NCBI GenBank assembly: GCA_021640185.1
Contig: JAJXDX010000007.1
Span: forward strand, 1-9,807
Direction of reading: 5' to 3'
DNA from: Oscillospiraceae bacterium
GTDB lineage: Bacteria > Bacillota > Clostridia > Oscillospirales > Acutalibacteraceae
Length of the DNA: 9,807 nucleotides
Below the pieces are notes generated by a model. The model did not search any database, was not told where the DNA came from, and saw only the letters and a program-made list of their open reading frames with translations. Position numbers and translations under genes: made by a program. This document shows, one piece after another, positions 1 to 4,950 of this stretch. How positions within the stretch are numbered: the first letter of the stretch is position 1; every line of letters begins with the position of its first letter.

Positions 1-66
1 CCCTTTTCCTTTTCGCCTTAGTAAGACTTTTCAGCCTTCCAATAAGTAAAACGAAAAGGAAAGGGG
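1..66. repeat. Inverted repeat at the left window edge
   Basis: Bases 1-15 (CCCTTTTCCTTTTCG) are the reverse complement of bases 52-66 except for one position, giving a 15-bp imperfect stem around a loop of about 36 bases. It lies just downstream of the DUF4367 gene's stop codon on that gene's strand, so it could be a transcript 3' structure. No clear U-run follows within the window, so I do not call it a terminator. The left arm starts at base 1, so the repeat may be longer than seen. An element end is the other option. Confidence 0.45.
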
Positions 67-80
67 ATTTGTGACAAATT

Positions 81-770
81 TTATTGTATAGATTCAATTA
101 TTTTTATCATTTCATTTTCCGTCACTGAACCAATGATCTTATATACATAATCTCCATCGGTAATGATCAAGATCCGCTCATCATCCTTTTCCGAAAGCAG
201 CCCATTCTTTCCACCGATGGCTATTTCTTTTACTGCGGCGCTCTCTGTGTCGATGCGATCCGTTTGCCCGCCACTATGCGTCTGGCTGAATAGAAAGGTG
301 GCGCCTTGGACGTCTGTATATATGCGGCTTGCTCCCAAAATATACACCGTTTCTTTTGATACTGTGTATCCTTCCGGAATATAGGCAGGCCAGTGGGGTT
401 TGATGTGCGGCAAGGATTCGGGTGCATTGGAATTAGCACTGTCCGCAAAGACGATCTCGGTAAACCGTCTATACGTTTTTGCAATAAATTCCACAACCGG
501 CTTACGCAGCGCCCTCACACTAAACGTTACCGAGGTTAATCCAAACAGCAGCGCCACCAAAATACACGCTGCTTTTTTCCCGACCGTATTCCACAGAAAA
601 TAGCCCGGCTTTGCCTGCTGCTGTATTACCTTGTCCATACGTTCCTCCAAAGAATCCGGCAAGAGAATGTCGGTATATCCCGCCGGCTTCGCAACAGAGC
701 CCAGGTATATTTCATTGTAGAGCATAAACGTCTGCTGTAATTCTTTTGTTCCAATCGTTTGTTTCTTCAT
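81..770 (-). CDS. Membrane DUF4367-type protein, putative anti-sigma factor
   Basis: This gene encodes 229 residues. The cytoplasmic N-terminal part (about 1-64) is followed by one hydrophobic segment at about residues 66-85 (KKAACILVALLFGLTSVTFS). An extracytoplasmic C-terminal domain of about 110 residues begins near the PHWPAYIPEGYTV motif and resembles DUF4367 proteins of Clostridia. The ATG overlaps the stop of the upstream sigma-factor gene as ATGA, so the two are probably translationally coupled. Small single-pass proteins encoded directly after an ECF-type sigma factor commonly act as its anti-sigma factor, and that is the inferred role here. I see no classic zinc anti-sigma HxxxCxxC motif, so how it would bind the sigma factor is unknown. 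Base composition matches the lower-GC accessory region rather than the core genes to the right. Confidence 0.75.
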   Translation of the reverse strand: MKKQTIGTKELQQTFMLYNEIYLGSVAKPAGYTDILLPDSLEERMDKVIQQQAKPGYFLWNTVGKKAACILVALLFGLTSVTFSVRALRKPVVEFIAKTYRRFTEIVFADSANSNAPESLPHIKPHWPAYIPEGYTVSKETVYILGASRIYTDVQGATFLFSQTHSGGQTDRIDTESAAVKEIAIGGKNGLLSEKDDERILIITDGDYVYKIIGSVTENEMIKIIESIQ

Positions 771-1309
771 TCGTCATCACTTCTCTCCAGCGCATTTCGC
801 AGTTCATTTCGAGCACGCTCTAACCGTTTTCGGACCGCCGCTTGGGAAATATCCAAAAAATCGGCAATTTCCCCGTTGCTCAGTTGATATAAGGCTTTCA
901 GCTCCAAAACATCCCGGGAGCGTTCCGACAGACTGCGGAGCGTCTCCACCAGTGTCATATGTTCCATATGCTCGGATACATCACACCGACCGGTCTTGTA
1001 CTCCGGCACATCCTCCATCGTGCAGAGTGCCTCCCGGTTTTTCTTTGCCAACATATCCAACACAGTGTTCCTGAGAATAATAACGAGGAAAGCCGCCGTT
1101 TTGTGACTGGAAACCTCTTCGATTTTGGATAAATGCCGCAACACTTTGATAAAGCTGTCATGAACGGCATCCTCCGCATCACATGGATTGCCGGTCATAC
1201 GCAAGGCAACGCCATACATCATCTGTTTATAGCGATGATATAGTTGTTCAAATTTTGTTTTATCCTCATCAGTATCTATTAAACTGAGATAAAAAATCAA
1301 CATATACAT
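767..1309 (-). CDS. Sigma-70 family (ECF-like) RNA polymerase sigma factor
   Basis: The product is about 180 residues. Region 2 runs from about residue 20 (FEQLYHRYKQMMYGVALRMTG) through the acidic DAEDAVHDSF motif at about 44-53. Region 4 lies at about 120-175 and includes LRSLSERSRDVLELKALY and the helix-turn-helix ISQAAVRKRLERARNEL. There are no regions 1 or 3, as expected for ECF or ECF-like factors. The frame stays open to 1426, but AAGGG followed by five bases precedes the ATG at 1309, so I start there; the ATG at 1303 is an alternative. The longer version would begin inside a 17-bp repeat and lacks a Shine-Dalgarno site. The gene overlaps the downstream membrane gene by 4 bp, suggesting a sigma/anti-sigma pair that directs RNA polymerase to a small regulon. 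The regulon and signal cannot be read from the sequence. Confidence 0.88.
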   Translation of the reverse strand: MYMLIFYLSLIDTDEDKTKFEQLYHRYKQMMYGVALRMTGNPCDAEDAVHDSFIKVLRHLSKIEEVSSHKTAAFLVIILRNTVLDMLAKKNREALCTMEDVPEYKTGRCDVSEHMEHMTLVETLRSLSERSRDVLELKALYQLSNGEIADFLDISQAAVRKRLERARNELRNALERSDDE

Positions 1310-1413
1310 CCCATCCCTTGGAACAGACGATATTGCAAGTCGTTTTTGGATTTCAGAAAACAAAAGATGAGAATATGGTTTGTAACAAAACGACTGTGCG
1401 GTAAAAATCTGCC

Positions 1414-1430
1414 CCGCAGAAAACAAAGAA
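1414..1430. repeat. 17-bp direct repeat, left copy (candidate att site)
   Basis: CCGCAGAAAACAAAGAA occurs here and again, identically, at 3298-3314. The two copies bracket the truncated HTH gene and the tyrosine integrase. The flanking bases differ at both ends, so the match is exactly 17 bp. Tyrosine recombinases leave such direct repeats as the core of attL and attR. A shorter relative, CAGAAAACAAAAG, lies at 1354-1366. The att assignment is inference from position and from the adjoining integrase. Confidence 0.6.
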
Positions 1431-1434
1431 AATA

Positions 1435-1785
1435 GTGTTCCCCGAAACAGCTGAAGAATTCACATGCGAAAACCGAAAAACCTTTCAGTGCCATCCGAGC
1501 TACAAAACGATTGGCAACGCTGTCGGTATGAGCAAAAACACCGTCAAGAAATATGTAGACGGTTTGGCACAAAAACGGTTGATCACAACCGAATCGACCA
1601 CCGTGTACACACAAAAAGGCGAAAAGCGCAACGGCAATTCGCGCTATACCATTCGCCCGATCGGGGAAGCGTTGGAGCAGTATTACGAAGAACGACTGAT
1701 ACGGCTGCACGAAGAAACTCGGCGTCAGTCAGCTTTGAAAAAACTCGCCGAATTTGACCGCAAACACGGGAAATCGGCGGTTTGA
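1435..1785 (+). pseudogene. N-terminally truncated helix-turn-helix protein of a mobile element
   Basis: The frame encodes about 116 residues from a GTG at 1435, with an in-frame stop upstream at 1402-1404. A winged-helix/HTH segment is clear (CHPSYKTIGNAVGMSKNTVK, then KYVDGLAQKRLITTE), followed by a basic wing-like stretch (TQKGEKRNGNSRYTI) and a charged helical tail ending in FDRKHGKSAV. This matches the C-terminal part of HTH (HTH_36/replication-initiator-like) proteins carried by integrative elements of Clostridia. Those normally have roughly 50-70 more residues before the CHPSYKTI motif. Here the similarity begins only about 20 codons after the GTG, just inside the 17-bp repeat, and no Shine-Dalgarno site precedes the GTG. 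I therefore judge it a remnant cut at the element boundary. Its original role was probably DNA binding in replication or control of the element. Confidence 0.6.
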
Positions 1786-1813
1786 CGGCTCGTCCGAAAA
1801 TAAGCAGGAGAAA

Positions 1814-1842
1814 GAGTTGGGGTCGCAAGCGACCCGCAACTC
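1814..1842. repeat. Strong hairpin downstream of the HTH remnant
   Basis: GAGTTGGGGTCGC (1814-1826) pairs with GCGACCCGCAACTC (1829-1842) over 13 base pairs with one bulged C. No T-run follows on either strand, so it is a poor intrinsic terminator. Compact GC-rich inverted repeats in the non-coding part of integrative elements can be transfer-origin (oriT) or replication structures. Its place between a replication-like gene remnant and an integrase fits that idea, but no relaxase gene is present and nothing here proves it. Confidence 0.5.
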
Positions 1843-1913
1843 GGGTCACAGCGGACGGCAACGCCGACCGCATAAAGGTTTGTGCAACTTTTGAAGGATA
1901 TTTCTGAAAAGGC

Positions 1914-1960
1914 GATTTAGGGGTCGCTCGAATTTTGACCTCGCTGATTTAGGGGTTGCT
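1914..1960 (+). repeat. Diverged 32-bp-period direct repeat upstream of integrase
   Basis: GATTTAGGGGTCGCT at 1914-1928 recurs as GATTTAGGGGTTGCT at 1946-1960, 14 of 15 identical and offset by 32 bp. A weaker echo (GGATTTCGCT) follows at about 1972-1981. The repeats lie 75-120 bp before the integrase start. The integrase has an N-terminal domain of the arm-site-binding kind, so these repeats are candidate arm-type binding sites. Binding is inferred; only the repetition is seen. Confidence 0.5.
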
Positions 1961-2035
1961 GAAATTTCTGCGGATTTCGCTGGATATTCGGAGGGGTATG
2001 TGATATTGTGTTGTGCTTGGAAAGGAGTGATGTTT

Positions 2036-3250
2036 ATGCAGAGAAAACTGCTGACGAATGGCAATGCGTTCAAGCGCACCGACGGGCGGTGGTGCGGCGT
2101 GGTGTGGTATATGGACGAGCACGGCGAGAGAAAACGAAAAAGTTTTTCCGGCACGACCAAAGCAGAGGTTAACAAAAAGATAACAGACTATCTCGCAGAC
2201 TTTGATAAGCAACTTGCAGAGTCGGACGAGTCCAAGAAAACGCTACAAGACAGTATGCAAAATTGGTTACAAGTCTTCAAGTTTCCGTCCGTGGAGCAGA
2301 CCACCTATGACCGGTGCGAGTGTAGTGCAAAAAATCAAATCTATCCGCTGATTGGCGAAAAGGCTGTCGGCGACATCACAGCGGCAGATATCAAAAATGT
2401 GCTTAATTACTGGATGAACAAAGGCTATGCCTACACCACCGTCAAGAAAACGTATGTGGTACTGAACGAGTATTTTCGGTATCTCTATCGGGAGGAGCTG
2501 ATCCCGAAAAATCCGATAGCGAATGTGGAGATGATGAAGAAAAGCAATTTCCTATCGGCGCAGAACAAGGAAAACTTACCGGAAAGCGAAACGGTAACGA
2601 TCTTCACGCCGGAGGAAATCGAAAAATTCAAAACGGAAGCATTCAGTACATTCAAAGACGGCAAACGCAAATACCAACAGGCAGCTGCGTACATCTTAAT
2701 GCTCAACACCGGTTTACGCACGGGCGAATTACTTGGTCTGCTGAACAGCGACATTGATCTTGAAAATAAAACGCTGACGGTACGGCAGGGCGTAAAGGAA
2801 GTGGCGAGAAGAAACGGTGCGGATTTCACCAGCGGGCGGGAGGTGAAAATCGGAAAGCCGAAAAGCGCCACCAGCAAGCGCACCGTGCCGCTGAATCGGA
2901 CGGCAGTGGCGATGATCGAGGATCTGCGCAAAGAAGCCTATTTCGGCGAAAATATGCCCCTTGTGGCGGACGGAAACGGCAGCTATACCAGACCGGTGAA
3001 TTTCCGCAAGCGGTACTACCGAATCCTCAAAGCGGCAGGAATCAAGCAAAAAGGGCTGCACAGTCTGCGGCATACTTTCGCCACGAACTTAGTCAACGGG
3101 CAAAAACAGCCGGATGGGACGATACGAGCACTGTCACCCCGGCAGGTAGCTGATTTACTCGGACACTCAACCTCTCAAATCACCGAACTTTACTATGTCA
3201 AGAAAGATACCGCAAGACTGAACGGGATCACCGAAGGATTTGAGATATAA
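2036..3250 (+). CDS. Tyrosine recombinase / site-specific integrase
   Basis: This is a complete phage/ICE-type integrase of 404 residues. The ATG at 2036 is chosen because AAAGGAG (2021-2027) lies eight bases before it; an ATG at 2030 is too close to the ribosome site. An N-terminal arm-binding, AP2-like domain covers about residues 1-60 (GRWCGVVWYMDEHGERKRKS). A core-binding SAM-like domain covers about 70-170, and the catalytic domain about 190-395. The catalytic set is intact: R228 in TGLRTGELLGL, K276 in KPKSATSKRT, H342 and R345 in HSLRHTFAT, H377 in LGHST, and the nucleophile Y386 or Y387 in ELYYV. It would catalyse integration and excision between short att sequences through a covalent 3'-phosphotyrosine. 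The gene ends 47 bp before the right 17-bp repeat, the usual spacing of an integrase next to its attachment site. No excisionase gene is visible. The enzyme looks functional although its element seems reduced. Confidence 0.95.
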   Translation: MQRKLLTNGNAFKRTDGRWCGVVWYMDEHGERKRKSFSGTTKAEVNKKITDYLADFDKQLAESDESKKTLQDSMQNWLQVFKFPSVEQTTYDRCECSAKNQIYPLIGEKAVGDITAADIKNVLNYWMNKGYAYTTVKKTYVVLNEYFRYLYREELIPKNPIANVEMMKKSNFLSAQNKENLPESETVTIFTPEEIEKFKTEAFSTFKDGKRKYQQAAAYILMLNTGLRTGELLGLLNSDIDLENKTLTVRQGVKEVARRNGADFTSGREVKIGKPKSATSKRTVPLNRTAVAMIEDLRKEAYFGENMPLVADGNGSYTRPVNFRKRYYRILKAAGIKQKGLHSLRHTFATNLVNGQKQPDGTIRALSPRQVADLLGHSTSQITELYYVKKDTARLNGITEGFEI

Positions 3251-3253
3251 GCC

Positions 3254-3287
3254 AAAAATGCCCACCTGAGCGACCGCTCAGGTGGGC
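3254..3287 (-). terminator. Hairpin between integrase and right repeat
   Basis: GCCCACCTGAG (3260-3270) and CTCAGGTGGGC (3277-3287) form a perfect 11-bp stem around CGACCG. Read on the minus strand the stem is followed by ATTTTTGGC, which suits an intrinsic terminator. On the plus strand it is followed by AAAACTTG, so it is a weaker terminator for the integrase itself. It may also simply stabilise the 3' end of the integrase mRNA. Confidence 0.55.
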
Positions 3288-3297
3288 AAAACTTGTA

Positions 3298-3314
3298 CCG
3301 CAGAAAACAAAGAA
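3298..3314. repeat. 17-bp direct repeat, right copy (candidate att site)
   Basis: This is an exact copy of the repeat at 1414-1430. It begins 48 bp after the integrase stop, where an attachment core is expected. On the minus strand it is also the T-rich tail (TTCTTTGTTTTCTGCGG) of the hairpin at 3314-3340, so the proposed target is a terminator tail. The att role is inferred. Confidence 0.6.
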
Positions 3315-3340
3315 GCTCCGGCTGGAACGCAGCCGGAGCT
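3302..3340 (-). terminator. Minus-strand intrinsic terminator overlapping the right repeat
   Basis: AGCTCCGGCT (3314-3323) and AGCCGGAGCT (3331-3340) form a perfect 10-bp stem with a 7-base loop. On the minus strand it is followed by TCTTTGTTTTCTG, a T-rich tail typical of intrinsic terminators. On the plus strand AAAATTTT follows, so it may also help end integrase transcripts. Confidence 0.6.
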
Positions 3341-3464
3341 AAAATTTTGATGCTGTTTTGATGATGGTGCAGACGGAATGGTTGTCAACAGATGCCGCCG
3401 GATGGGAAATTCGCCCCATTTTTGCGCATCGAAATGCGGCAAAGCAGACCGTGCGCCGTCCTTA

Positions 3465-3510
3465 GAAAAACAAAGAAAAAGCCCTGAAACCCAGCGGTTT
3501 CAAGGCTTTT
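3465..3510 (-). terminator. Terminator of the tRNA unit
   Basis: GCCCTGAAAC (3481-3490) and GTTTCAAGGC (3497-3506) pair over ten positions with one wobble and a six-base loop. On the minus strand the stem is followed by TTTTTCTTTGTTTTTC, a strong U-run just after the tRNA-Trp 3' end. TTTT also follows on the plus strand, so it may work in both directions. Its tail closely resembles the 17-bp repeat of the neighbouring element. Confidence 0.85.
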
Positions 3511-3514
3511 CCGG

Positions 3515-3590
3515 TGGCAGGGGCAGAAGGGCTCGAACCCTCGGCACGCGGTTTTGGAGACCGCTGCTCTACCAACTGAGCTATGCCCCT
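3515..3590 (-). tRNA. tRNA-Trp (CCA anticodon)
   Basis: This is a 76-nt cloverleaf with CCA encoded. The acceptor stem AGGGGCA pairs with TGCCCCT, followed by discriminator G and CCA. The D-arm TAGCTCAGTTGGTAGAGC is normal. The anticodon stem GCGGT/ACCGC holds the loop CTCCAAA with anticodon CCA (tryptophan). The T-arm contains GGTTCGAGCC. It is second in a two-tRNA unit and is followed at once by an intrinsic terminator. The lower-GC accessory DNA starts just past its 3' side, and tRNA 3' ends are frequent integration targets, but no duplicated tRNA end is visible in the window. Confidence 0.97.
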
Positions 3591-3649
3591 ATGTAGGCGG
3601 GCCGCCGGGCGGCACGCTATATGAACGGGTCTGGCGACCCCGGTCATGC

Positions 3650-3726
3650 TGGTGGGCCTTCAGGGACTTGAACCCGGGACCGACCGGTTATGAGCCGGTT
3701 GCTCTGACCAGCTGAGCTAAAGGCCC
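3650..3726 (-). tRNA. tRNA with CAT anticodon (Met elongator or Ile2)
   Basis: This is a 77-nt cloverleaf with CCA encoded. The acceptor GGGCCTT pairs with AAGGCCC, followed by discriminator A and CCA. The D-arm is TAGCTCAGCTGGTCAGAGC. The anticodon stem ACCGG/CCGGT holds the loop CTCATAA, anticodon CAT, and the T-arm contains GGTTCAAGTCC. It lacks the initiator hallmarks (mismatched first acceptor pair and GGG/CCC anticodon stem). It is therefore either elongator tRNA-Met or the tRNA-Ile whose C34 is changed to lysidine by TilS. I favour Met, but the sequence alone does not settle it. It is first in the unit, 59 bp before tRNA-Trp. Confidence 0.93.
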
Positions 3727-3756
3727 ATGGCACCGGCCGCGCCGGTCACAACAAGT

Positions 3757-3784
3757 ATTCTACCACAGATCTGTCCGTTGTCAA
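3757..3784 (-). promoter_or_regulatory. Sigma-A promoter of the tRNA unit
   Basis: On the minus strand a perfect -35 box TTGACA (3779-3784) is separated by 16 bp from the -10 box TAGAAT (3757-3762). An A-tract directly upstream of the -35 (opposite the T-run at 3787-3793) may act as an UP element, as is common for stable-RNA promoters. The first tRNA begins about 30 bp downstream of the -10. Confidence 0.85.
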
Positions 3785-3856
3785 GCTTTTTTTGCCGCTA
3801 CAGCGGAAAAAACCGCATTTTTTTCAAGAAAAAACCGGAAAATGCAGATCCGGCAC

Positions 3857-3885
3857 TTGCAATTTGAAAAAAAGTGTGTTATAGT
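3857..3885 (+). promoter_or_regulatory. Extended -10 promoter of rpmE
   Basis: TTGCAA (3857-3862) and TATAGT (3880-3885) are 17 bp apart, and a TGT triplet directly before the -10 gives an extended -10 element. Transcription should start near 3892, leaving a leader of about 34 nt. The promoter diverges from that of the tRNA unit across about 70 bp rich in A and T tracts. Confidence 0.8.
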
Positions 3886-3896
3886 ATATGCCGTTA

Positions 3897-3908
3897 GTCT
3901 ATGTAGAC
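3897..3908 (+). promoter_or_regulatory. Small inverted repeat in the rpmE leader
   Basis: GTCTA-TG-TAGAC lies a few bases after the predicted transcription start and just before the ribosome site AGAGGTGA. As RNA it could form a four-pair hairpin with an ATGT loop. Short leader structures that L31 binds to regulate itself are known in several bacterial groups, including Firmicutes, so this is a candidate autoregulatory leader. An operator site is the alternative. Confidence 0.35.
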
Positions 3909-3925
3909 CGAAAGAGGTGACAGAA

Positions 3926-4138
3926 ATGAAAGAGAACATCCATCCGTCTTACGGGCAGACCACGATCACCTGCGCGTGCGGGAACGTGATCACCACCGGC
4001 TCGACGAAGAAGGATATCCGTGTCGAGATCTGCTCCAAGTGCCACCCGTTCTTCACGGGCAAGCAGAAGCTCAACGATATCGGCGGTCGTGCGGATCGCT
4101 TCAATAAGCGTTTCGGCTTGAGCGGCGACGAGAAATAA
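3926..4138 (+). CDS. rpmE: 50S ribosomal protein bL31 (zinc-binding type)
   Basis: The product is 70 residues, the normal length for L31 of the large ribosomal subunit, which contacts the 30S head across the subunit interface. The N-terminus MKENIHPSY and the CSKCHPFFTGKQK motif are diagnostic. Four cysteines, C16, C18, C36 and C39, form the zinc-binding set, so this is the C+ form rather than the zinc-free paralogue. The start at 3926 is set by GAGGTGA five bases upstream; the longer open frame from 3842 would cover the promoter and is not used. The gene has its own promoter and is closed by a hairpin terminator at 4163-4190. Confidence 0.98.
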   Translation: MKENIHPSYGQTTITCACGNVITTGSTKKDIRVEICSKCHPFFTGKQKLNDIGGRADRFNKRFGLSGDEK

Positions 4139-4162
4139 GATCCCGGCAGTCGGGCTTATCGG

Positions 4163-4190
4163 GGCAGTGCATACGTGCACTGCCTTTTCT
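4163..4190 (+). terminator. Intrinsic terminator after rpmE
   Basis: GGCAGTGCA and TGCACTGCC form a perfect 9-bp stem with a TACG loop, followed by TTTTCT. The U-run is short, so read-through into the next gene, which starts 24 bp later, is possible. A second weaker structure (CCCG...CGGG) lies at 4142-4154. Confidence 0.85.
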
Positions 4191-4213
4191 CGTTACCCGA
4201 GGGGAGGGATACC

Positions 4214-4846
4214 GTGGAACAGCAAAGCTACCGCACGGTCGCGGGCGAAGGGACGGCGGAGTTCACCGAAAAGCGCTCGCGCTTCATCGGTACGGTCTGC
4301 CCGGTCGCCGATGAGGAACAGGCACAGGCGTTCATCCGCGGCCTGACCAAGCAGTATTGGGATGCGCGGCACAACGTGTGGGCCTACGTCCTGTCGCGCG
4401 GCGCGCTGTGCCGCTTTTCGGACGACGGCGAGCCGCAGGGCACGGCGGGCATCCCGGTGCTCGACGTGCTGCAAAAAGAGGGCCTGACCGACGTCGCCGT
4501 CGTGGTGACGCGGTATTTCGGCGGGATATTGCTTGGCGGCGGCGGTCTGGTGCGTGCGTATTCGCACGCGGCCAAGATCGCGGTGGATGCCGCAGGCATC
4601 GTGCTGATGCAGCCCTGCCTGATGTGCCGCGTGCGCAGCGATTATGCCCGCTACGGTTTTTTGCCCGCGCTGATCGCGGAGCACGGCGGCACGGTGACCG
4701 ACACCGCCTTCGCGGACGAGGTCACGCTGTCGTTCCGTCTGCCCGCCCGGTCGGTGGCGGCGTTCTCCGCCGACCTGACGGAGCGCAGCGCCGGCCGCCT
4801 GACCGTGGAAACGACCGGCGAGTGCTTCGCGCCCGCCGCGCCGTGA
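4214..4846 (+). CDS. yigZ: YigZ/IMPACT (UPF0029) family protein
   Basis: The product is about 210 residues, the usual size of the YigZ/YvyE family. An IMPACT-type N-terminal domain (about 1-125) shows the family signatures D71-GEPQGTAGIP-81 and Y101-FGGILLGGGGLVRAY-116. A DUF1949-like C-terminal domain covers about 135-205. The GTG at 4214 is preceded by GGGGAGGG at a good distance; the frame opens at 4175, but that codon lies inside the rpmE terminator stem. The family is widespread, has a ribosome/translation-related fold and shares ancestry with eukaryotic IMPACT. Its bacterial molecular role is not firmly settled. Almost no room for a separate promoter exists between the rpmE terminator and this start, so some expression may come from read-through. 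Confidence 0.93.
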   Translation: MEQQSYRTVAGEGTAEFTEKRSRFIGTVCPVADEEQAQAFIRGLTKQYWDARHNVWAYVLSRGALCRFSDDGEPQGTAGIPVLDVLQKEGLTDVAVVVTRYFGGILLGGGGLVRAYSHAAKIAVDAAGIVLMQPCLMCRVRSDYARYGFLPALIAEHGGTVTDTAFADEVTLSFRLPARSVAAFSADLTERSAGRLTVETTGECFAPAAP

Positions 4847-4852
4847 TCCAAA

Positions 4853-4872
4853 TACGTCCGATTACGTCCGAT
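4853..4872 (+). repeat. Tandem 10-bp repeat before dgt
   Basis: TACGTCCGAT is present twice, back to back, in the 104-bp gap between the yigZ-like gene and dgt. It could be a small operator or a chance duplication. The rest of the gap holds A/T tracts and a TATAAC (4915-4920) that could serve as a -10 box, but no good -35 is found at normal spacing. Confidence 0.5.
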
Positions 4873-4950
4873 CAAAAATTTTGCGCGAAAAAAGGGTTTT
4901 TCCGTTTTTCGGCGTATAACAAAAATGAGAAACCGACGGGAGGGACGATC

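Noticed and set aside
1310..1400. Possible ECF-type autoregulatory promoter before the sigma gene (TGAAAT ... CGTC on the minus strand)
   Set aside because: The boxes are about 20 bp apart, longer than the usual 16-17 bp, and match weakly, so it could easily be chance.
1297..1710. Minus-strand frame of 137 codons opposite the HTH remnant
   Set aside because: The plus strand has a recognisable HTH domain. The minus frame is Phe/Cys-rich, has no known domain and overlaps the sigma gene start.
1787..1800. GGCTCGTCCGAAAA shared with the second sigA terminator at 9134-9147
   Set aside because: A single 14-base match in a window of this size is within reach of chance, and the 1787 copy has no hairpin partner.
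3365..3376. TGGTGCAGACGG as a leftover tRNA-Leu 3' end marking an attachment site
   Set aside because: Only about 12 bases fit. The following sequence does not continue into a T-arm, and no second copy is seen in the window.
4357..4950. Long N-terminal extension of dgt in frame with yigZ's alternative frame
   Set aside because: The extension overlaps yigZ out of frame and is Arg/Ala-rich noise. A clear ribosome site precedes the ATG at 4951.
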